Source of the DNA: Apiospora phragmitis
Lineage: Eukaryota > Ascomycota > Sordariomycetes > Amphisphaeriales > Apiosporaceae
Direction of reading: 5' to 3'
Assembly: GCA_038363925.1 (NCBI GenBank)
Contig: JAQQWL010000010.1
Location: forward strand, 186,001-250,000
Length of the DNA stretch: 64,000 nucleotides
This document shows, in pieces, positions 23,973-36,686 of the stretch (position 1 is its first letter; each line of letters opens with the position of its first letter). The position numbers were made by a program, and so were the translations under genes. Below the pieces are notes generated by a model that ran no database searches, was not told where the DNA came from, and saw only the letters and a program-made list of their open reading frames with translations.

Positions 23973-24831
23973 ATGCTGTCCCACATCGTCTTAGCCCTCA
24001 CCCTCGCCGCCAGTGGCATGGCCCAGGCCCTTCCTGAAGGGTACCGCCAGGTCCTCATCACCTCGTCCTGGAACGCCAAGTTTGTGGTCCAGCCCGTGGC
24101 CCCTGTTAAGGCTGGGAGCAACATCATCCTGTGAGTCGTGTCCGCTCGTCACTTCCCAATGGCCCCAACCTACTATTACCCTCTTTCACGGAGGATCATC
24201 TCGGTGAAAACAAAACCACTCCAAAAACGGAAACAGAGTGTTCTGCTAGACGTGATCACGTCCCAGTCTCAATTCCTATATACATATGCAGCCCAAGTCT
24301 TCACTGGTTTTGTTTTTGTCATTTCACTGACTGGAAGCCTCGAATGGTTGTTGTTTATCAGGAAAACCAGCACCAACGCCCCGGAGCAGCAGTGGTACCT
24401 CAAGGACGGCAGCACCAAGATCCAGGTGGCCAACACGACGCTCTGCCTCGACGCCGGCACGGGCCGGAGCAACGGCAGCCCCATGACGGTGGCCACGTGC
24501 GCCGACGACAAGGCCGCGCAGAAATGGGTGTACAATGCCGACAGCCAGATCGTGCTCGACACGGCCTCGGGAACCAGTGAGTTCTTTCAAGCTTGCTTGC
24601 CTCCTCTAGTTTCCCTCCTGAGACGAAAGCAGGGAGGGTGGGGAGAGAGAAAGAGATTACAGGAAACAGAAGTAATAAAAGCTGGTTGTTCTAATTCCGT
24701 GTATCCAAACAGAGCTCTGCGCCGATCTGTACACGGGCGCCGTCCGAGACAACACCCGCATCGTCCTCTGGCAGTGCATCAGCGGGGACAAGAACCATGT
24801 CTGGAAGGCCCAGAATATCACGGCCGCTTGA
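23973..24831 (+). CDS. Secreted ricin-B-type (beta-trefoil) lectin domain protein
   Basis: Three exons: 23973-24130, 24362-24576 and 24713-24831. The introns of 231 and 136 bp have GTGAGT donors and CAG/ACAG acceptors; phases 2 and 1 match. The product is 163 aa. The first 19 residues (MLSHIVLALTLAASGMAQA) form a signal peptide. The remainder has beta-trefoil lectin features: QQWYL, QKWVY and HVWKA, that is, three QxW-like motifs, plus CLDAGTG and the paired cysteines of such folds (TTLCLDA, ATCADD, LCADLY, WQCISG). This should be a small secreted carbohydrate-binding protein. There is no attached enzyme or toxin chain, so it stands alone as a lectin. Exact sugar specificity cannot be read from sequence. 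Confidence 0.78.
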
Positions 24832-26164
24832 GCGGACTTCCTCCGCTTGGGAATCTCGTGGGTTGAACCGAAGAGTCTCCGATTGATTGGTGTTGTTGTC
24901 GATTGAATGTTTGATCGATGGTAGTGGAAAGAAGTTGTACGCGTATCTGGTTTGGTAAGAATCATGCTATGATGGTTGACCGCAGTGGGCTTGGGTGTTA
25001 GTTTTATGTACATACGGCCTATGTAGCACTGGGAACCAGCAATCAATCTCTCGAGATCTGAAGACATGGTTAGCAGCATGATCTTCTAATATTTCCCTTG
25101 GACGTAATCATGAAGCAGTGGATGGCAAGTCCCGGCACCGCCATTAAAGATCCATACGCCATCACGAGACAGTTCACAAGCTACCCAGGACATATCGAAC
25201 GATTATCATCATAAAGAGGCATGTGAAAATTGCAGTCGTGTTGATTTCCGGGACCGCTACTCCTACAATGCCATGTCTTCCTCCTTCTATAGTCTGTATT
25301 CCATGCAGAGGGGGCGCTCTGCAGACCGACCGATTCATCAATGAGCAGAGAAATCAAAACGCAGTCCGCCAGCAATTAAAAGATAAAAGAGGAACTCAAG
25401 TCCATGTGGTATCTCAACAAGACGGCTTGAGACAAGCCATCGTTCCAAAAAACAATATGCCTCGCAAGTCCAGCACCCTCGCTGGACTCCAGACTCCTCC
25501 TCTTCCCCACATGTATGCCTCGATTCGAGTGGGTACTGCGCTTGCTTCGCTGGGATCAGGCCCAAAAACCTGTCGATACGCAAAGTACGATGTATCCCTC
25601 TGAATTGTAATCGCCTGGCAGGCCATAAGTTATACAGTTGTGAGTTGGTGTAGTGGCGAATGAAATCCAAAGACGCCAAAAGTCCTTGAGTTGGGTTGGT
25701 ATCCGTGTATGCCACCATTCTGCTACCCGATGCGAACTCCGTCTTCAATGTCTCTGCAACCCTGCAAAGATGGACCGAACGGTGCCTTCAAAAAAAGGTG
25801 CATAGCGCAGCTACCCAGGTCCTATCTGTTCTTTCCTTTAAAGGTATCCGTTTCCGAATCTCTCCCTTAACATTCTGGTGTTACTTGAACTCCCGGGACC
25901 CCTCGAACGTCTTGAACGTCTCGTTATGCCACCATCGGAGACTCCTAGAGGTGTTTGTGATTGATGTGTTTGTGGATGATGCAAATGAGAAGATCCGCGG
26001 GCTGGCCGTAACCCTGGAGCTGGGTTTGGGGTATAAGCTGCAAAGGCAAACTCGGGATAGATCTCATCATCCTGCACAAGGGGGTTCAACCATGGGTAGG
26101 TTCCAGATCCTCGTGGGTGGGCATTGCGGTAAGAGCTCGAGTGATTCAGACGCCTGCTCGAGTA
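24832..26164. other. Intergenic region (convergent 3' ends)
   Basis: Lies between the ends of the lectin gene (plus) and Grr1 (minus). Overlapping frames of 60-227 codons on both strands have no domain signal and partly antisense the Grr1 3' end. Nothing called. Confidence 0.45.
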
Positions 26165-28526
26165 CTAGCCAGCCTGCTCATCGTCATCCTCTGCTTGTGC
26201 CTGGTGCGAGGCGGTGCTGGGACCAGCATGCGCTGAAGTCGGGCCAACCCCTTGAGGACCCAGGGTGGCCGTGCTGGGCCCCTGATGATTCGGTGGGGGC
26301 ATGTGCACAGCTATGCTTTGCTCCAGGCTTGTCTGCGTGGGTGTTGTGGGAACTGGCCAGGCCTGAGAAGCATTGGTGACGCTGGGGTTATTGCTCAAGG
26401 GCGCATGTAGGAACATTCCCGGGGGAGCGGGTGGCGGGGGTGGTGGAGGTATTGCGTTGAACTGAGGTTCGTCGATACCAGCGATCTCGCTACCATCACC
26501 CATGTCATCGTCCTCGACTCCGTCCGCCTCGTCAAATCCATCAACATCGGGGATCGGTATGGCCTCGCTGGCCGTGGCTGCTCTCCTACGGGTCTGGGCG
26601 CCCATATCGTGGTGGTCGGCAAACTCTGCTTCCGTGTTCAGGAAACGGCGGAGACCACTAACGCCGGTGCCAGAGTAAACACAAAATACTTGCCTTTGAT
26701 GCTCAGTAAACTCTTGAGGAGCGGCACGGCAGAACACTGCCAGGTCATCTCGCATGAAGGCATGGACGCCTGTCAAACTGAGGTGGGTGAGCTTCTGGCA
26801 GCTGTTGAGTAGCCGCATGATGCACTAGGTAAATAGTTTAGAAATGACTCCTGGAGTAAGACGGGGCAGAGCTGCACTCACAGGAATAGACAGGTTCACG
26901 CAATAGCTGAGGTGGACACGTTCCAGGCTGCTATGGTGGTAATCGGGAACAACATTGCCATTGGCATCCCGGCGGGGCCGGCTCCGAAGGTTGGCTTTGG
27001 CAAGCGCGTACATGCTTGCGTCGGTGATGTTGGAACACTTGACCAGCCCAATGCGCTTCAGCTTGGGTAGGGTAGCAAGCTTCGCCACGGACTCGTCGGT
27101 CAGGAGGGAACAGCAGCCAAGATCAATGTATCGAATACGGTTGCAGGAGCTGACCAGGCGCTTGACACCTTCGTCGGTGATGTGGCGGCAGTGTCCCAAA
27201 TGCACGTAGTGCAGGTTTCTTCCCAGCTTCGAGATGGCGTAGACGGCCGAGTCGGTCATGTTGCCGCACTTGGCCAACACAAGGTTTCGCAGACGTGGAG
27301 CAACATCAACTATCCTCTCGACAGCCCGGTCCGTCAGCTTGACGCAGCAGGTCAGGTCGAGAATTCGGAGATGTTCGTACGTCTTGCAAGGGGGCAAGTT
27401 GAGGAAGGCTCCGTCGTCGATCAGGTCGCAGCTGGCAAGGCGAAGTTCACGAAGGGATTGACCCTTGGCCAGGAGGGCGGTGACAGGTTCGTTGCCAATG
27501 TTGCTGCAGGCATGGAGGTCGATCTCGAGGATGTTGGGACAGTTGTTGGCAAAGGCCAAGATGGCACTGTCGTTCAGTTGGTCGCAGTCGTTCAGTTTGA
27601 GCTACAGGAGAGGTATCAAGTCAGTTTCCGATGTACCCACCAAGGCCTTGGCGTGCAACACATACCCGTTTGATGTACTTGCAGCTCTCCGCGAGCGCTA
27701 TCATGCTCTCATTGGAAATGTTCTTGCAACCCGACACGTTCAGGCCCTGCAGCTTGCGGCAGTTTTCTGCGATGGCGAAGATGGAGGCCTCGGTGATCTT
27801 GGAAACCTCGTTGTTGGTGATCTTGGGATCTTGGGAAATGTCCATGGCCAGTAGGTTGGGGTTGTTCTTGACCAGGGCAATCAAGCCATCATCGCTGAGA
27901 TCTTTGCAGTTTGTCAGGGTTAGTCGCTCGACGCGGGAACAGACAGCAAGCGGCAGGACGCTCCCGTCGCTGATGTTGGGTGCCAGAGCTGCCAAATTCA
28001 GCCGCTTGATGAACTCGGGGTAGGCAAAGGTTGGCTGGTCCAGAGCCAGAGTCTGACAGATCAGCATGTGCCGCTCCCAAGTATTGCAGCTCGGTCGGTG
28101 CCAGAGCATCTCGACTACGTTCCTAGCCCATCGTCGCGACACCAGCATGCACTTGAAGAGTTCGGCCGGGGTGCTCAGGCGAGCGAAAATGCTGATGAGG
28201 ATCTCGCTGGGGAGGCTGGCGGCAATGGAAAGGCAATCAAGGTCATTAACCTGCATGTCCTGGATGTGGGGGACGACGCCCAGCGATGACTCGGAGTCGT
28301 TGTTGGCCATGTAGAAGTCGGACTCTTCGTTGTCGGCCGGAGCGGGGGAGTTTGTCGAAGAAGAGGAGCGCGAGTCTCGAGAGATCGATTCGGCGGGCTC
28401 TCCGTTGGTCGTGGCCGCGACGGTTGGTTCTATCACACCAGCAGCCGTGGCCGCCGCGGCGGCAGCAGCGGCGGCGGCATTCTGGCCCGCGATGACATCA
28501 AGCGAGGGTGCCTTCGAGGCGCGCAT
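26165..28526 (-). CDS. grr1: SCF ubiquitin ligase F-box/LRR protein Grr1
   Basis: Three exons on the minus strand: 28526-27666, 27601-26882 and 26824-26165. The introns of 64 and 57 bp start GTATGT and GTGAGT, phase 0. The product is 746 aa. In yeast Grr1 is the substrate-recognition subunit of SCF-Grr1, acting on G1 cyclins and in glucose signalling. Visible: poly-Ala low-complexity N-terminus, F-box at about 105-145 (LPSEILISIFARLSTPAELF...RRWARNVVEMLW), then about a dozen Cys-containing LRRs over 185-560 (for example LTLTNCKDLSDDGLIAL, LDLTCCVKLTDRAVERI, VHLGHCRHITDEGVKRL). After them come the conserved LTHLSLTGVHAFMRDDL and FCRAAPQEFTEHQRQVFCVYSG segments typical of Grr1, and a Pro/Gln-rich tail. 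Upstream of 28526 the frame has no further ATG before a TAA. No frameshift in 2.2 kb of coding sequence. Confidence 0.93.
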
Positions 28527-31270
28527 CCTCGGGAGTACCAAAAGAACCGGGGACAGGCTGAGGTGGTTTGAGGGCGTTGATAGTAGCAGCTGCGTGACTA
28601 GTTGTCCTTTTGAGGCTGTTGTCGAGTCGATGGCGGAACGGGATCGTGGCCTACAAGTCGATACTTAAGTTGATGATTAAAACGTGACGTGAATGATGCT
28701 ATTCCGTGTGTGTGCCCTGTCAGCGACCAGGGATGGAATTCAGGGAATGAAGGAAGAAGTGGTGCCCGATGTCCAACTGAAAATGGTCGGACTCTTCGTT
28801 TGTATGGAAGAGTGGGGATGGGAGGGATCGGGGGTGATGGGCTGGTAAGGATGTGGCCAGTAGGAAGTGTCCAGTAGTTCAGTAGGGACGGGCGAGTGCG
28901 AGTCTGCGCTGGGCTGGACTGGGTTTGAACTGGGTGATGAAAGGGGAGTCCAAGTCAGGGACGGGCGGCAGCAGGAGGGGGTGTAGGGTTAGGGGAGTCG
29001 GGCCATGAGAGTGCGAGCGAGCCTGAGAGCTGAGAGAGCTTTCCAGGTTAGGTGCTTGAAGGTGCACGTCGTGGAACATACCTCAGAAGCAGCAGCAATA
29101 AACCTAGCAGCAGTTATTAGGTAGCAGGAACGGCTGGTCGGCTATTTTTTCCTGGTCAGCAACGGCATTGAACAAAGAAAGGTCTCAAGCTGCTGGCCTG
29201 GATTGGGGGTTACAGTGACTGATGGTTTCTTTGCAAGCGTGTCGCACCCCGTCAAATTGATCCAGTTGATTTCAGATGATTCAGGGCAGTGGAAGGAATC
29301 GGTCACATTGAAAGTGACAGGAGCCCGTAAATGTGCTGAACTCAATCCCTGAGCTCAATCTTACTCGAGTTGATTTGATTGATGGGTGACCGACTTACTT
29401 TGGCAGTTCTTTGGTTCTCCTTTCCACCGTTTCCTTCCGTTTGGTTCTGTATTGCTCCGAGCGCGCCGGTGTTGTGTGTTGTGTGTGTCGGGTCGGACTT
29501 GTCTTGCGTTCCAGTACAGGCGTTGCTTATTAAATTCTACTTTTAGGTGGTGGTGCCCAGGCGCGGCGATGATGATGGAGGGTGGTCGCGTCCAGCCAGT
29601 GGCTGTGTATGATTGCGGGATAACCACCTTGGCTTGGCTGGCTTGGACACCCGACGCTTGGGGGGCTGAAAAAAAGAAAGGCTTGGGCAAGTTGAAGCAG
29701 TAGAGTAATTGCAGTTGCACCTTGTGGACAGGCCGCTCGCTTTTTTCTGTTGATGCCAAATCAAATCAACACGTTGATGGCTGACGGACTACATGTATTT
29801 GGAAATTGCAGCTACCTCCTGCCTGTTTCAATCAGGACACACCTGAAGCTTCTGGCATCAATCTGACGACAATTGATCCAATGCGAAATAATGCAGGTGA
29901 CTAGTCGTCTGCCCACTCTAATGCGGGCAGGCAAAGCAGGGCCAGATCAACACCAGGTTACGTAGCGCGTCACGAAAAGTCGGAAACTCCCAGCAAGTTG
30001 GGAGAGGTAACAGCCAGGAATTTCAATACATCGTCATAACCAGGGTCAGCGGTTAAGGTTAGTGTCAGCCTCGCTCTTAGTGCGGGCTGTTAGGCTGTTC
30101 TACGGCGTACTTCAACTATTCGCCCAGCCCTCTTCCACCACCTCCAGCCGCTCATGTACCGATCCGAATCCGTATCTCCCAATTAAACAGGACCATAACA
30201 ATAGCTGCATGTGCATTAGGATTATGCATACATCGACTTATCATTGTTTACCCCCAGCGCATCCCGTCGGGAATTCGTACGATGTAGGGTTACGGCGTCC
30301 TGTCATTCATTCATTCATTATCTGTCGAATCTGTTGTTTCCCAGCCGCAATCTGTGTTTGCTGTTTCCCCGCCAAATAGTGGATACGAGAGGCAGTGGGC
30401 GGCGGAAGGAATACGATTGCTTGCATGTGAACGCTCATAAGGGCCAAGCCGAGAAAGCAATGTGTCAGTAATAATAAACGCAGCCAGTCTTCGAGGATAG
30501 ATCATATCATCAGTACAATTCAGGATCTAGGAGGTTTCTTCCGGGCCAGGCCATCTGTGTCGTAACTGCCAAGGGTCTAGGAGGAAGAAGATCTTTCTAT
30601 TATTTCCAGATTGAACCATCTTTTCGTGTCGCGTTCCGTTCGTCATAATATTCCTCAGCCCCTGAGAGACAGCCAGCCTTACCGTTGTTACCACGATGAC
30701 GACGGGGACAAAAGTGCATATGTAGTAGGGGGAGCATGGGAGGAGGACGAAGGGAATACCCCGCCATATTTTTCCATCTACAACCACCATACCCAACCCG
30801 CCCCGTCGTCATTTGCCTGTCACTATGCGCAGCGCATACGAACCTGAACCTTACCCCTCGCATGCATGAAATACCGTCACTCCTTCAGGGTCCTGTTTCT
30901 ATTATTGAACTCGTTAAAGTTTCCGGTGCGGATGATGCCATTTAGAGCCTGCCGCTACGGTTCGTCTCGTCACCACGAGACCCAACTTTGACTCGCAAGT
31001 CAGGCCTTCTGGAAATCCCCTGGTAGATGTATGTATGTTGTGTTGGGGGTCCGAGTCGCTTCAACTGGAAACATCGTTCACGACTCGAAATCATGTCTCA
31101 GGATCTCATTGGGCCATTAGACGAAGGAATTGTTTCTCCGGGATTATATCTCGATTATCCACAGGTTTAGACTTTGCGTCAATAATAATGTATTTTTATT
31201 TATATTTCCATTACGGGAGCGGCGGTCGGCTTCCTCCGTTGTGGCTTGTTGTTTTTGGCAGTTTTGATTT
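28527..31270. other. Intergenic region upstream of Grr1
   Basis: About 2.7 kb of promoter or intergenic DNA with no supported gene. G/T-rich runs at 29465-29490. Frames up to 185 codons on the plus strand antisense the epoxide hydrolase and are rejected. Confidence 0.45.
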
Positions 31271-32442
31271 CTACTCCGTCTCGGCCAGCACGCTCGTGAC
31301 AAAGTCCCCGATGTGCTTGTTCGTAGCCTCGGGGCACTGGAGCGCGACCCAGTGCCCGGCCTCCCCGACGAGCTCGCTCTTGAGCGGCTTCTCGAAGAAG
31401 CGCTCCTGGCCACGGCCGTACTCGGGCAGCAGCACCGAGTCCCGGCCGGCCATGACCAGCATGGCCGGCTGTTTGAATTTAAACGTCGGCGCCGCCGCCG
31501 CGAGCGGTAGCTCGTCCGCCATGTTCAGCTCCCGCACCCGGTACCAGTTGCAGGGCCCGTGGAAGCCGTGCCGGGCGTACTCCTGCACGTAGAAGTCCAC
31601 CATCTCCTGGGCCACCATGGGCGAGGGCCCGATCGCGGGCAGGTTGTCCTTCAGCACGCCCACCTCGGGATTAAATACGAGCTGGCCGTCGGGCGTCCGC
31701 CCGCCGTACATGCCGTTCAGGAAGTGGCGGATGCCGTCGGGCGTCTCGTGGATGAGCTTCTCGGCCTCCCCGCTGGCGAGCTGCTTCTGGTAGCCGAAGT
31801 TCGGCTGCCGGGCGGCGAAGTCCTCCAGCGTCTCCACCGTCGGCATGGCGGGGAGGTAGGGGACGCACAAGCTGAAGACGGCTCGGATCATCTCCGGGTA
31901 GTACACGGTCATGCGCCCTGGAAAGTTCTCGTCGTTAGCGCATGTAACTCAACTAGCTAGATTAGCCGGAGATCAACAACTTACAGATGAAGAAACCGCC
32001 CCAGTCATGTCCACCGAGGATGATGGGCTGGTCCGTCACGTCCTTGATGACTTGAGCGATGTGGGCCGTCATCTTCTTCATGGTGTACTCCTCGTGCGAC
32101 TCAGGCGCCGACGTCTGGCCGTAGCCCAGCATGTCCGGGACGACCACCTGGAGACCCATGGACAGGAGCATCGGGACCTGGAAACGCCATCCCATGCCCA
32201 GATCCGGCCTGGTCGAACAGTCAGTATTATCATCATCGATATTTCTTGGTTTCTTCTTCTTCTGATCCCCAATGACCGTCTTCCTGGGGTAGTGGCGACT
32301 CACCAGCCGTGGATGAGTACGACGGTTGCTTTGGGGTTCCCTTCGGCTTCACCAGCATGTAGTGGTAGGTGATCTCATCGTTGATCTTGGTGAACTTGTG
32401 CTCGACCCGAGGGTCATTAGGCACAAGAGAGTCGGGAGCCAT
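31271..32442 (-). CDS. Epoxide hydrolase-like alpha/beta hydrolase, one apparent frameshift
   Basis: Three exons on the minus strand: 32442-32304, 32208-31985 and 31917-31271; introns of 95 and 67 bp. About 336 aa once one missing base is allowed for (1010 + 1 bases). Family: microsomal/soluble epoxide hydrolase-like alpha/beta hydrolases, which open epoxides through a covalent Asp ester. Visible: oxyanion HGWPD motif at about 45-49 (spliced across intron 1), nucleophile Asp in GGHDWGG at about 115, acid Asp in AGRDSVLLPEY, and catalytic His in GEAGHWV near the C-terminus, in the normal order. The N-terminal residues up to YHYMLV are in one frame and GNPKATVVLIHGW in another. The shift lies at about 32341-32352 and needs one extra base. 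No signal peptide. With the shift taken at face value the product would be truncated before the active site. Confidence 0.75.
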
Positions 32443-33976
32443 GATGCACGGCAGTGGCGGATTGTGCCTGTCTATTCCGCCTGTGTTGTGTGAAGGTGAT
32501 ATTCCCCCGCGTTCTTCTTAGAAGTCGGGCGGTTGAATAGAGTAGCGCCGTTTCAGTTGCCCACGTGAGTAGAGCAGAAAAAGCAAATTGATGAACGACC
32601 GAATTAGGGGTGGGAAGGGTGAGAGGGGGATCCTAGGTTACTATATACATCTCGAACAGACACATTGATCTTCACCTGCGGCAGGCTCAGCCCGCCACGT
32701 ACCACATGGCTTTCCACTCGTGCCCGAACTACCGTTGAACTACGATTGTTTGTCATATGTCGTGCCATCTACGTACAGAACAACGCATCCCACCAAGGGG
32801 CCCAAGGGGCCAAAAAAGCAAGCGTCGTCGTCGTCATGTCCACAAAACCGGCGGGAGATTTGCCTAGTTCGAGAAAGCGCCGTCGGCCGCTAAGAATGTT
32901 ACACCGGTAGAGAGAGGAGCCAAGACCCGCACCTCGGCCCTAAGCGTAGAGTGTTTTCAAGTGGGGGACCCTTTCTCTGGGTACCCTTTCTCACGATCTA
33001 TGCACGACTATACAAAGTCCTGCTCTAGCGGTAGTCGTATGTACTCATAGCGAAAACTACCAACTGACCGCTCCTCCCATGGCCTTCTTTGGATCAATCG
33101 GCAAATAGTAGGTAGGGTCAGGGGTCACTCATCGACCAGATGCGCGGCGATCCTCCCGTTTTAGGATCTTTATGCCCCCGTTTTGTTTTTAGGTTCTTCT
33201 GTTACTATTTTCTACTTGCATGGACCGAGGTCCGGATTTTGAAACGGAGACGGGGCCGCCGACCTGACATACCTGGGTAATCAATGCTATGTATGTGCGC
33301 GTGCAACCACTCCAGTTTCCTGACTCGTTGTTCGGGAGGAAGATACAGTAACACATGCAGTAGCACGGAATGGTCTACAAAACAGCAGTCAAGCCCGTTT
33401 GCCAGCGCGTGTTGGGCATGCGAATGCTCCTGCCAAGTCGGCCCGGTCCCGTAAACCGCCAGAGAGAAGGTGACGAGAGCCGGACATCCATATCATTCTG
33501 CCGCGGCTTGCATTGCTGTTCCTGCATTGCCAGCGTATGTACCTGCCGGGTCCAGGTCACTGCTCCGCGTTGAGGCTAATGAATGATATATGCTTGCTGC
33601 TTAAATGATGTTCTCTCCGAACGGTATCGCATGGTGCGGATGACATGCTAGCAAATCACTGTGTGTTGGTTGGCATGCTGCGTGGCTGTACATATCGACA
33701 ACACCAACAGTGAGGCCTTGCGAAGAGCAGCTTGAGATGGTTCCAAATCGCAATCTAGTGCGAAGCTGAATAATCTAAGTGGTACAACCTGTATATGATA
33801 TAGGAACGAGGCTCTTGCACGGCGAGCCTAGCGCTGATGCGAAGCCAAGCAAACTAATCAGAAGAGGCGATCTTCGAAACAGGTAGACATACATTGGTAG
33901 AAACTGCTCGTAACCCGTCGACGGACAAAGCTTTCATGCTCGTGATCGTAGCTTCTCCTCAGGGTTCTACTTCCTT
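32443..33976. other. Intergenic region
   Basis: No supported gene in 1.5 kb. A short direct repeat (ACCCTTTCTC preceded by GG-rich sequence) occurs twice at about 32968-32995. Nothing else seen. Confidence 0.4.
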
Positions 33977-35215
33977 CTACACAACCTGGGCAGCAACGGT
34001 GCCCACGGGCCTCTCCACGAACTCCAGGATGCCCTCCACGATGTTGGCACGGGCGGGCTCGCTGGCCACCGCCTTGCCGGCCAAGTAGTTCATCCAAAGG
34101 GCACGGCTGACCCGCTCGTCCTCCACGCGGCCGATGATGGCGCGCTGGCTGCGCTGCTGCTGCTGCTTCGGCTCGCCGTCCTCCTTCTTGTTGCTGCTGT
34201 TGCCCTTCTTGCTCTCGTCGAACACGACGGTGAGGCGCCCCCGCTCGTCGCGGGCCATGATGAGCTCGCCCGCCTTGGGCACCTTGCCGCGGTTGAAGAC
34301 GTTGCGGAAGTCGCGCATGGCCTCGCCGAACGAGTCCGCCTTGTACTCGTCGCCGCCCTCGTTGGCGCGCGCGGTGATGGCCCGCACGAACCCGTCTCTC
34401 AAGTGGTGGAAGTCGGTGTCGCGCACGGGCACGATGCGGAACAGACTGCGCGGCCGCACCTCGCGCAGCAGGTCGCGCCAGATCCGGTCGCCCTCGACCG
34501 GGTCCAGCAGGCGGCGCCGCAGCTCGTCCTTCTCGCTCGGCACTAGCGTCGTCGCCGTCGGGTGGATCTCGCGCGTCAGTCGCTGCTGCAGCGCTGCCAC
34601 GTCCGGCGTCGCCACGTAGTAGCCCACCAGGTAGACCTGGATGCCGAGGAAGCTGACGGTGCGCATGCCGAGCCCCACCAGCGTGTACTCGACGCCGCCC
34701 GTGTTGATCTTTGTGGGATGCTGGCGGTCTTCGGGTGTGCTCGTGTCGAGTTCAAGGGTACGAGGGAAGAACGTGATGCTCGAGTGGCCCGTCGGCACGA
34801 TCTCGCGGCCGTCGGCGTCGTGGACGATGGTCTTGCGCTTCGAGCCGGCTTCGGTGCTGAAAGGGTCAGCGCTGCCGGCGGGCAGACCGGAGTCGAACTG
34901 CTTCGGCTTCGTGATCTCCTGCTGCAGCAGGTAGGCCGTGTAGACGAAGGCGACGGTGCCCGCAACGGCGCCGGCCAGCAGGAAGTTGCGCCGGCGGACG
35001 TGGTAGTCGTAGGAGTTGTGGCGCATGCGGTCGAGGTTCAGGTTCTCGACGGCGCGGTGCGAGGTCGGCGCGCGGCGCAGGAACGTGCGGGCTTGCTGCT
35101 GCTGCTGGAATCGGGGGCATTGCGGTGATATGGAGGGTCGTAGGCCTCGGGAGGTGGGGGACTGGAGGGCACGCAGGAGCTGGTCCTGGCGGACGAGGGG
35201 CCGTGAAGGCTTCAT
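33977..35215 (-). CDS. aim18: Aim18/Fmp22-like mitochondrial protein with chalcone isomerase-type domain
   Basis: Single exon, 412 aa. The fungal Aim18/Aim46 family has a chalcone-isomerase-like fold without known flavonoid chemistry; the yeast proteins are mitochondrial. Visible: an Arg-rich, acid-poor N-terminus (about 1-75, with poly-Gln QQQQQ at about 37-41) that suits a mitochondrial targeting sequence, one membrane segment at about 77-97 (FLLAGAVAGTVAFVYTAYLL), and then the CHI-like domain. The domain contains GGVEYTLVGLGMRTVSFLGI, VYLVGYYVA, RIVPVRDTDFHHLRDGFVRAI and a strand GRLTVVFDE near 340, and ends EFVERPVGTVAAQVV. Single-pass inner-membrane anchoring is expected from the family. 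The reading frame is intact. The start codon at 35215 is the only sensible ATG before the targeting sequence. Confidence 0.87.
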   Translation of the reverse strand: MKPSRPLVRQDQLLRALQSPTSRGLRPSISPQCPRFQQQQQARTFLRRAPTSHRAVENLNLDRMRHNSYDYHVRRRNFLLAGAVAGTVAFVYTAYLLQQEITKPKQFDSGLPAGSADPFSTEAGSKRKTIVHDADGREIVPTGHSSITFFPRTLELDTSTPEDRQHPTKINTGGVEYTLVGLGMRTVSFLGIQVYLVGYYVATPDVAALQQRLTREIHPTATTLVPSEKDELRRRLLDPVEGDRIWRDLLREVRPRSLFRIVPVRDTDFHHLRDGFVRAITARANEGGDEYKADSFGEAMRDFRNVFNRGKVPKAGELIMARDERGRLTVVFDESKKGNSSNKKEDGEPKQQQQRSQRAIIGRVEDERVSRALWMNYLAGKAVASEPARANIVEGILEFVERPVGTVAAQVV

Positions 35216-36686
35216 GTTGGTGGTTGCTGATCAAAGGCTGCGGCTTGGAAGTCGCTAGAGCATATAGGCAATTCAAAAGCTGCGTTTCTCTCTCGTCAAT
35301 TGGGCCTTTTCTCTGTGTACGATGCCAATTGGAGAGAATAGAATGCGGTAAAGCTGCTAACTGATCGTACGGCAGGCAGCTTCCTCAGTGCATTACCCAG
35401 CCTGGAGCTTGGGCGTTTTCTTTTGCCTAGGTAGGCTAAAGTACATAAGCCCCGGGAACATCGTCATCGCGGCCAAACAAAGTTCCTATTCCCGCGATCT
35501 ACAAAGCTGAGATCCCCGTCGATCACCCCACCATCAAATCAAAAGTCGTGGAAAGCCGCATCAAACCGACCGAACTCCTGGACCGGCCCGGCACAATGGA
35601 CAGGCCGTGTACATTGAATTGAGGCAATGCGAGAAGTTCAATTACAGTTGTGTGGCCACACCCTTGAAGAAATGCCCAGACCATATCACTTGCAGCCACC
35701 AGGGGCCTTGTCCCATCGCCAATGTGATCTTCCTGATAACTGGACAATGAGCCTCCTAAGCGCCTGATACCACCACGCTTCGTTGATATAATTGGAACAG
35801 CTGCGCCTCCATGCTCTGGTGGTGGAGGGTGTCTGGAGTTTCCTGCCAGTACTCGGTTTCTCAGGTAACACCAACCTTCTTCTGGTGCGCAAGACTTTAG
35901 GTCAATCTGAGTTGTAAGAAAAGCTCTCCCGACCGAGGCTGGCATGGTTTGCTGCTTTGGCATTCACCTGACCCTGAATGATATCTGATTCGCACTCGTC
36001 AGGGGTTTCGATCATCTCGTAGCTGTAGCCTATCCGGAGCCCTCAGAGCCGAATGTTGAAAGAGAGGGCATTCATAGAACGCAAAATTTCCGGCACGCAC
36101 CATTTGTTGAAGCATGTTAAGAGCTTGTGATCCGGCTTTAGATATCGAAGCAGCCACATCATGAGACGGATAGAAGCTGATAGACTGGTCCAAGCGATCT
36201 ATGAATTACTCCAGAAGGCACGGATACGAAACCAGATGACTCAATAACTACACGGTATAGATCTGCGCGGTATGCTTGTTGAGGTGTTGAGTCTATCTTC
36301 TGATTCCACCATTGATCTGGGCCGGAGATTGCATTAATTTCCATACGTCTCTGCCATTATTATTTTCTACTATTAAGTTTCCAATAGCAAAGAGCCTGCC
36401 AAATAATGAAGATCCAGCCAAATGCAAAGAATTATATCATCCATTGCATACCTTGCTACACAAGCTCTCTCCTATGGATCGTTTCTGACAAATCAACTGC
36501 CAAACGTACAAAGTTTTCATTTGGTACTATAATTGCGAACATGGACAGCCCCTTTTCCCATCAACTTTCGTGCTATAGCGCCCTACTTATATTCAAGCAC
36601 TGGAACCAACCGGCCCAGAGTTGAATATGTCAGATCGATCCCACTTTGTTTAGCAGAGTCACTCAATAACACCACATCCAGCAAAA
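35216..36686. other. Intergenic region, possible degenerate coding remnant
   Basis: No intact gene. A 146-codon minus-strand frame (35963-35523) contains a stretch GHTTVIELLALPQFNVHG that loosely resembles an ankyrin repeat, but neighbouring repeats are not seen in any frame. It may be a relic or chance. Confidence 0.3.

Noticed and set aside
35523..35963. Ankyrin-repeat relic on the minus strand
   Set aside because: Only one loose match (GHTTVIELLALPQFNVHG) and no second repeat in any frame; too weak to call.
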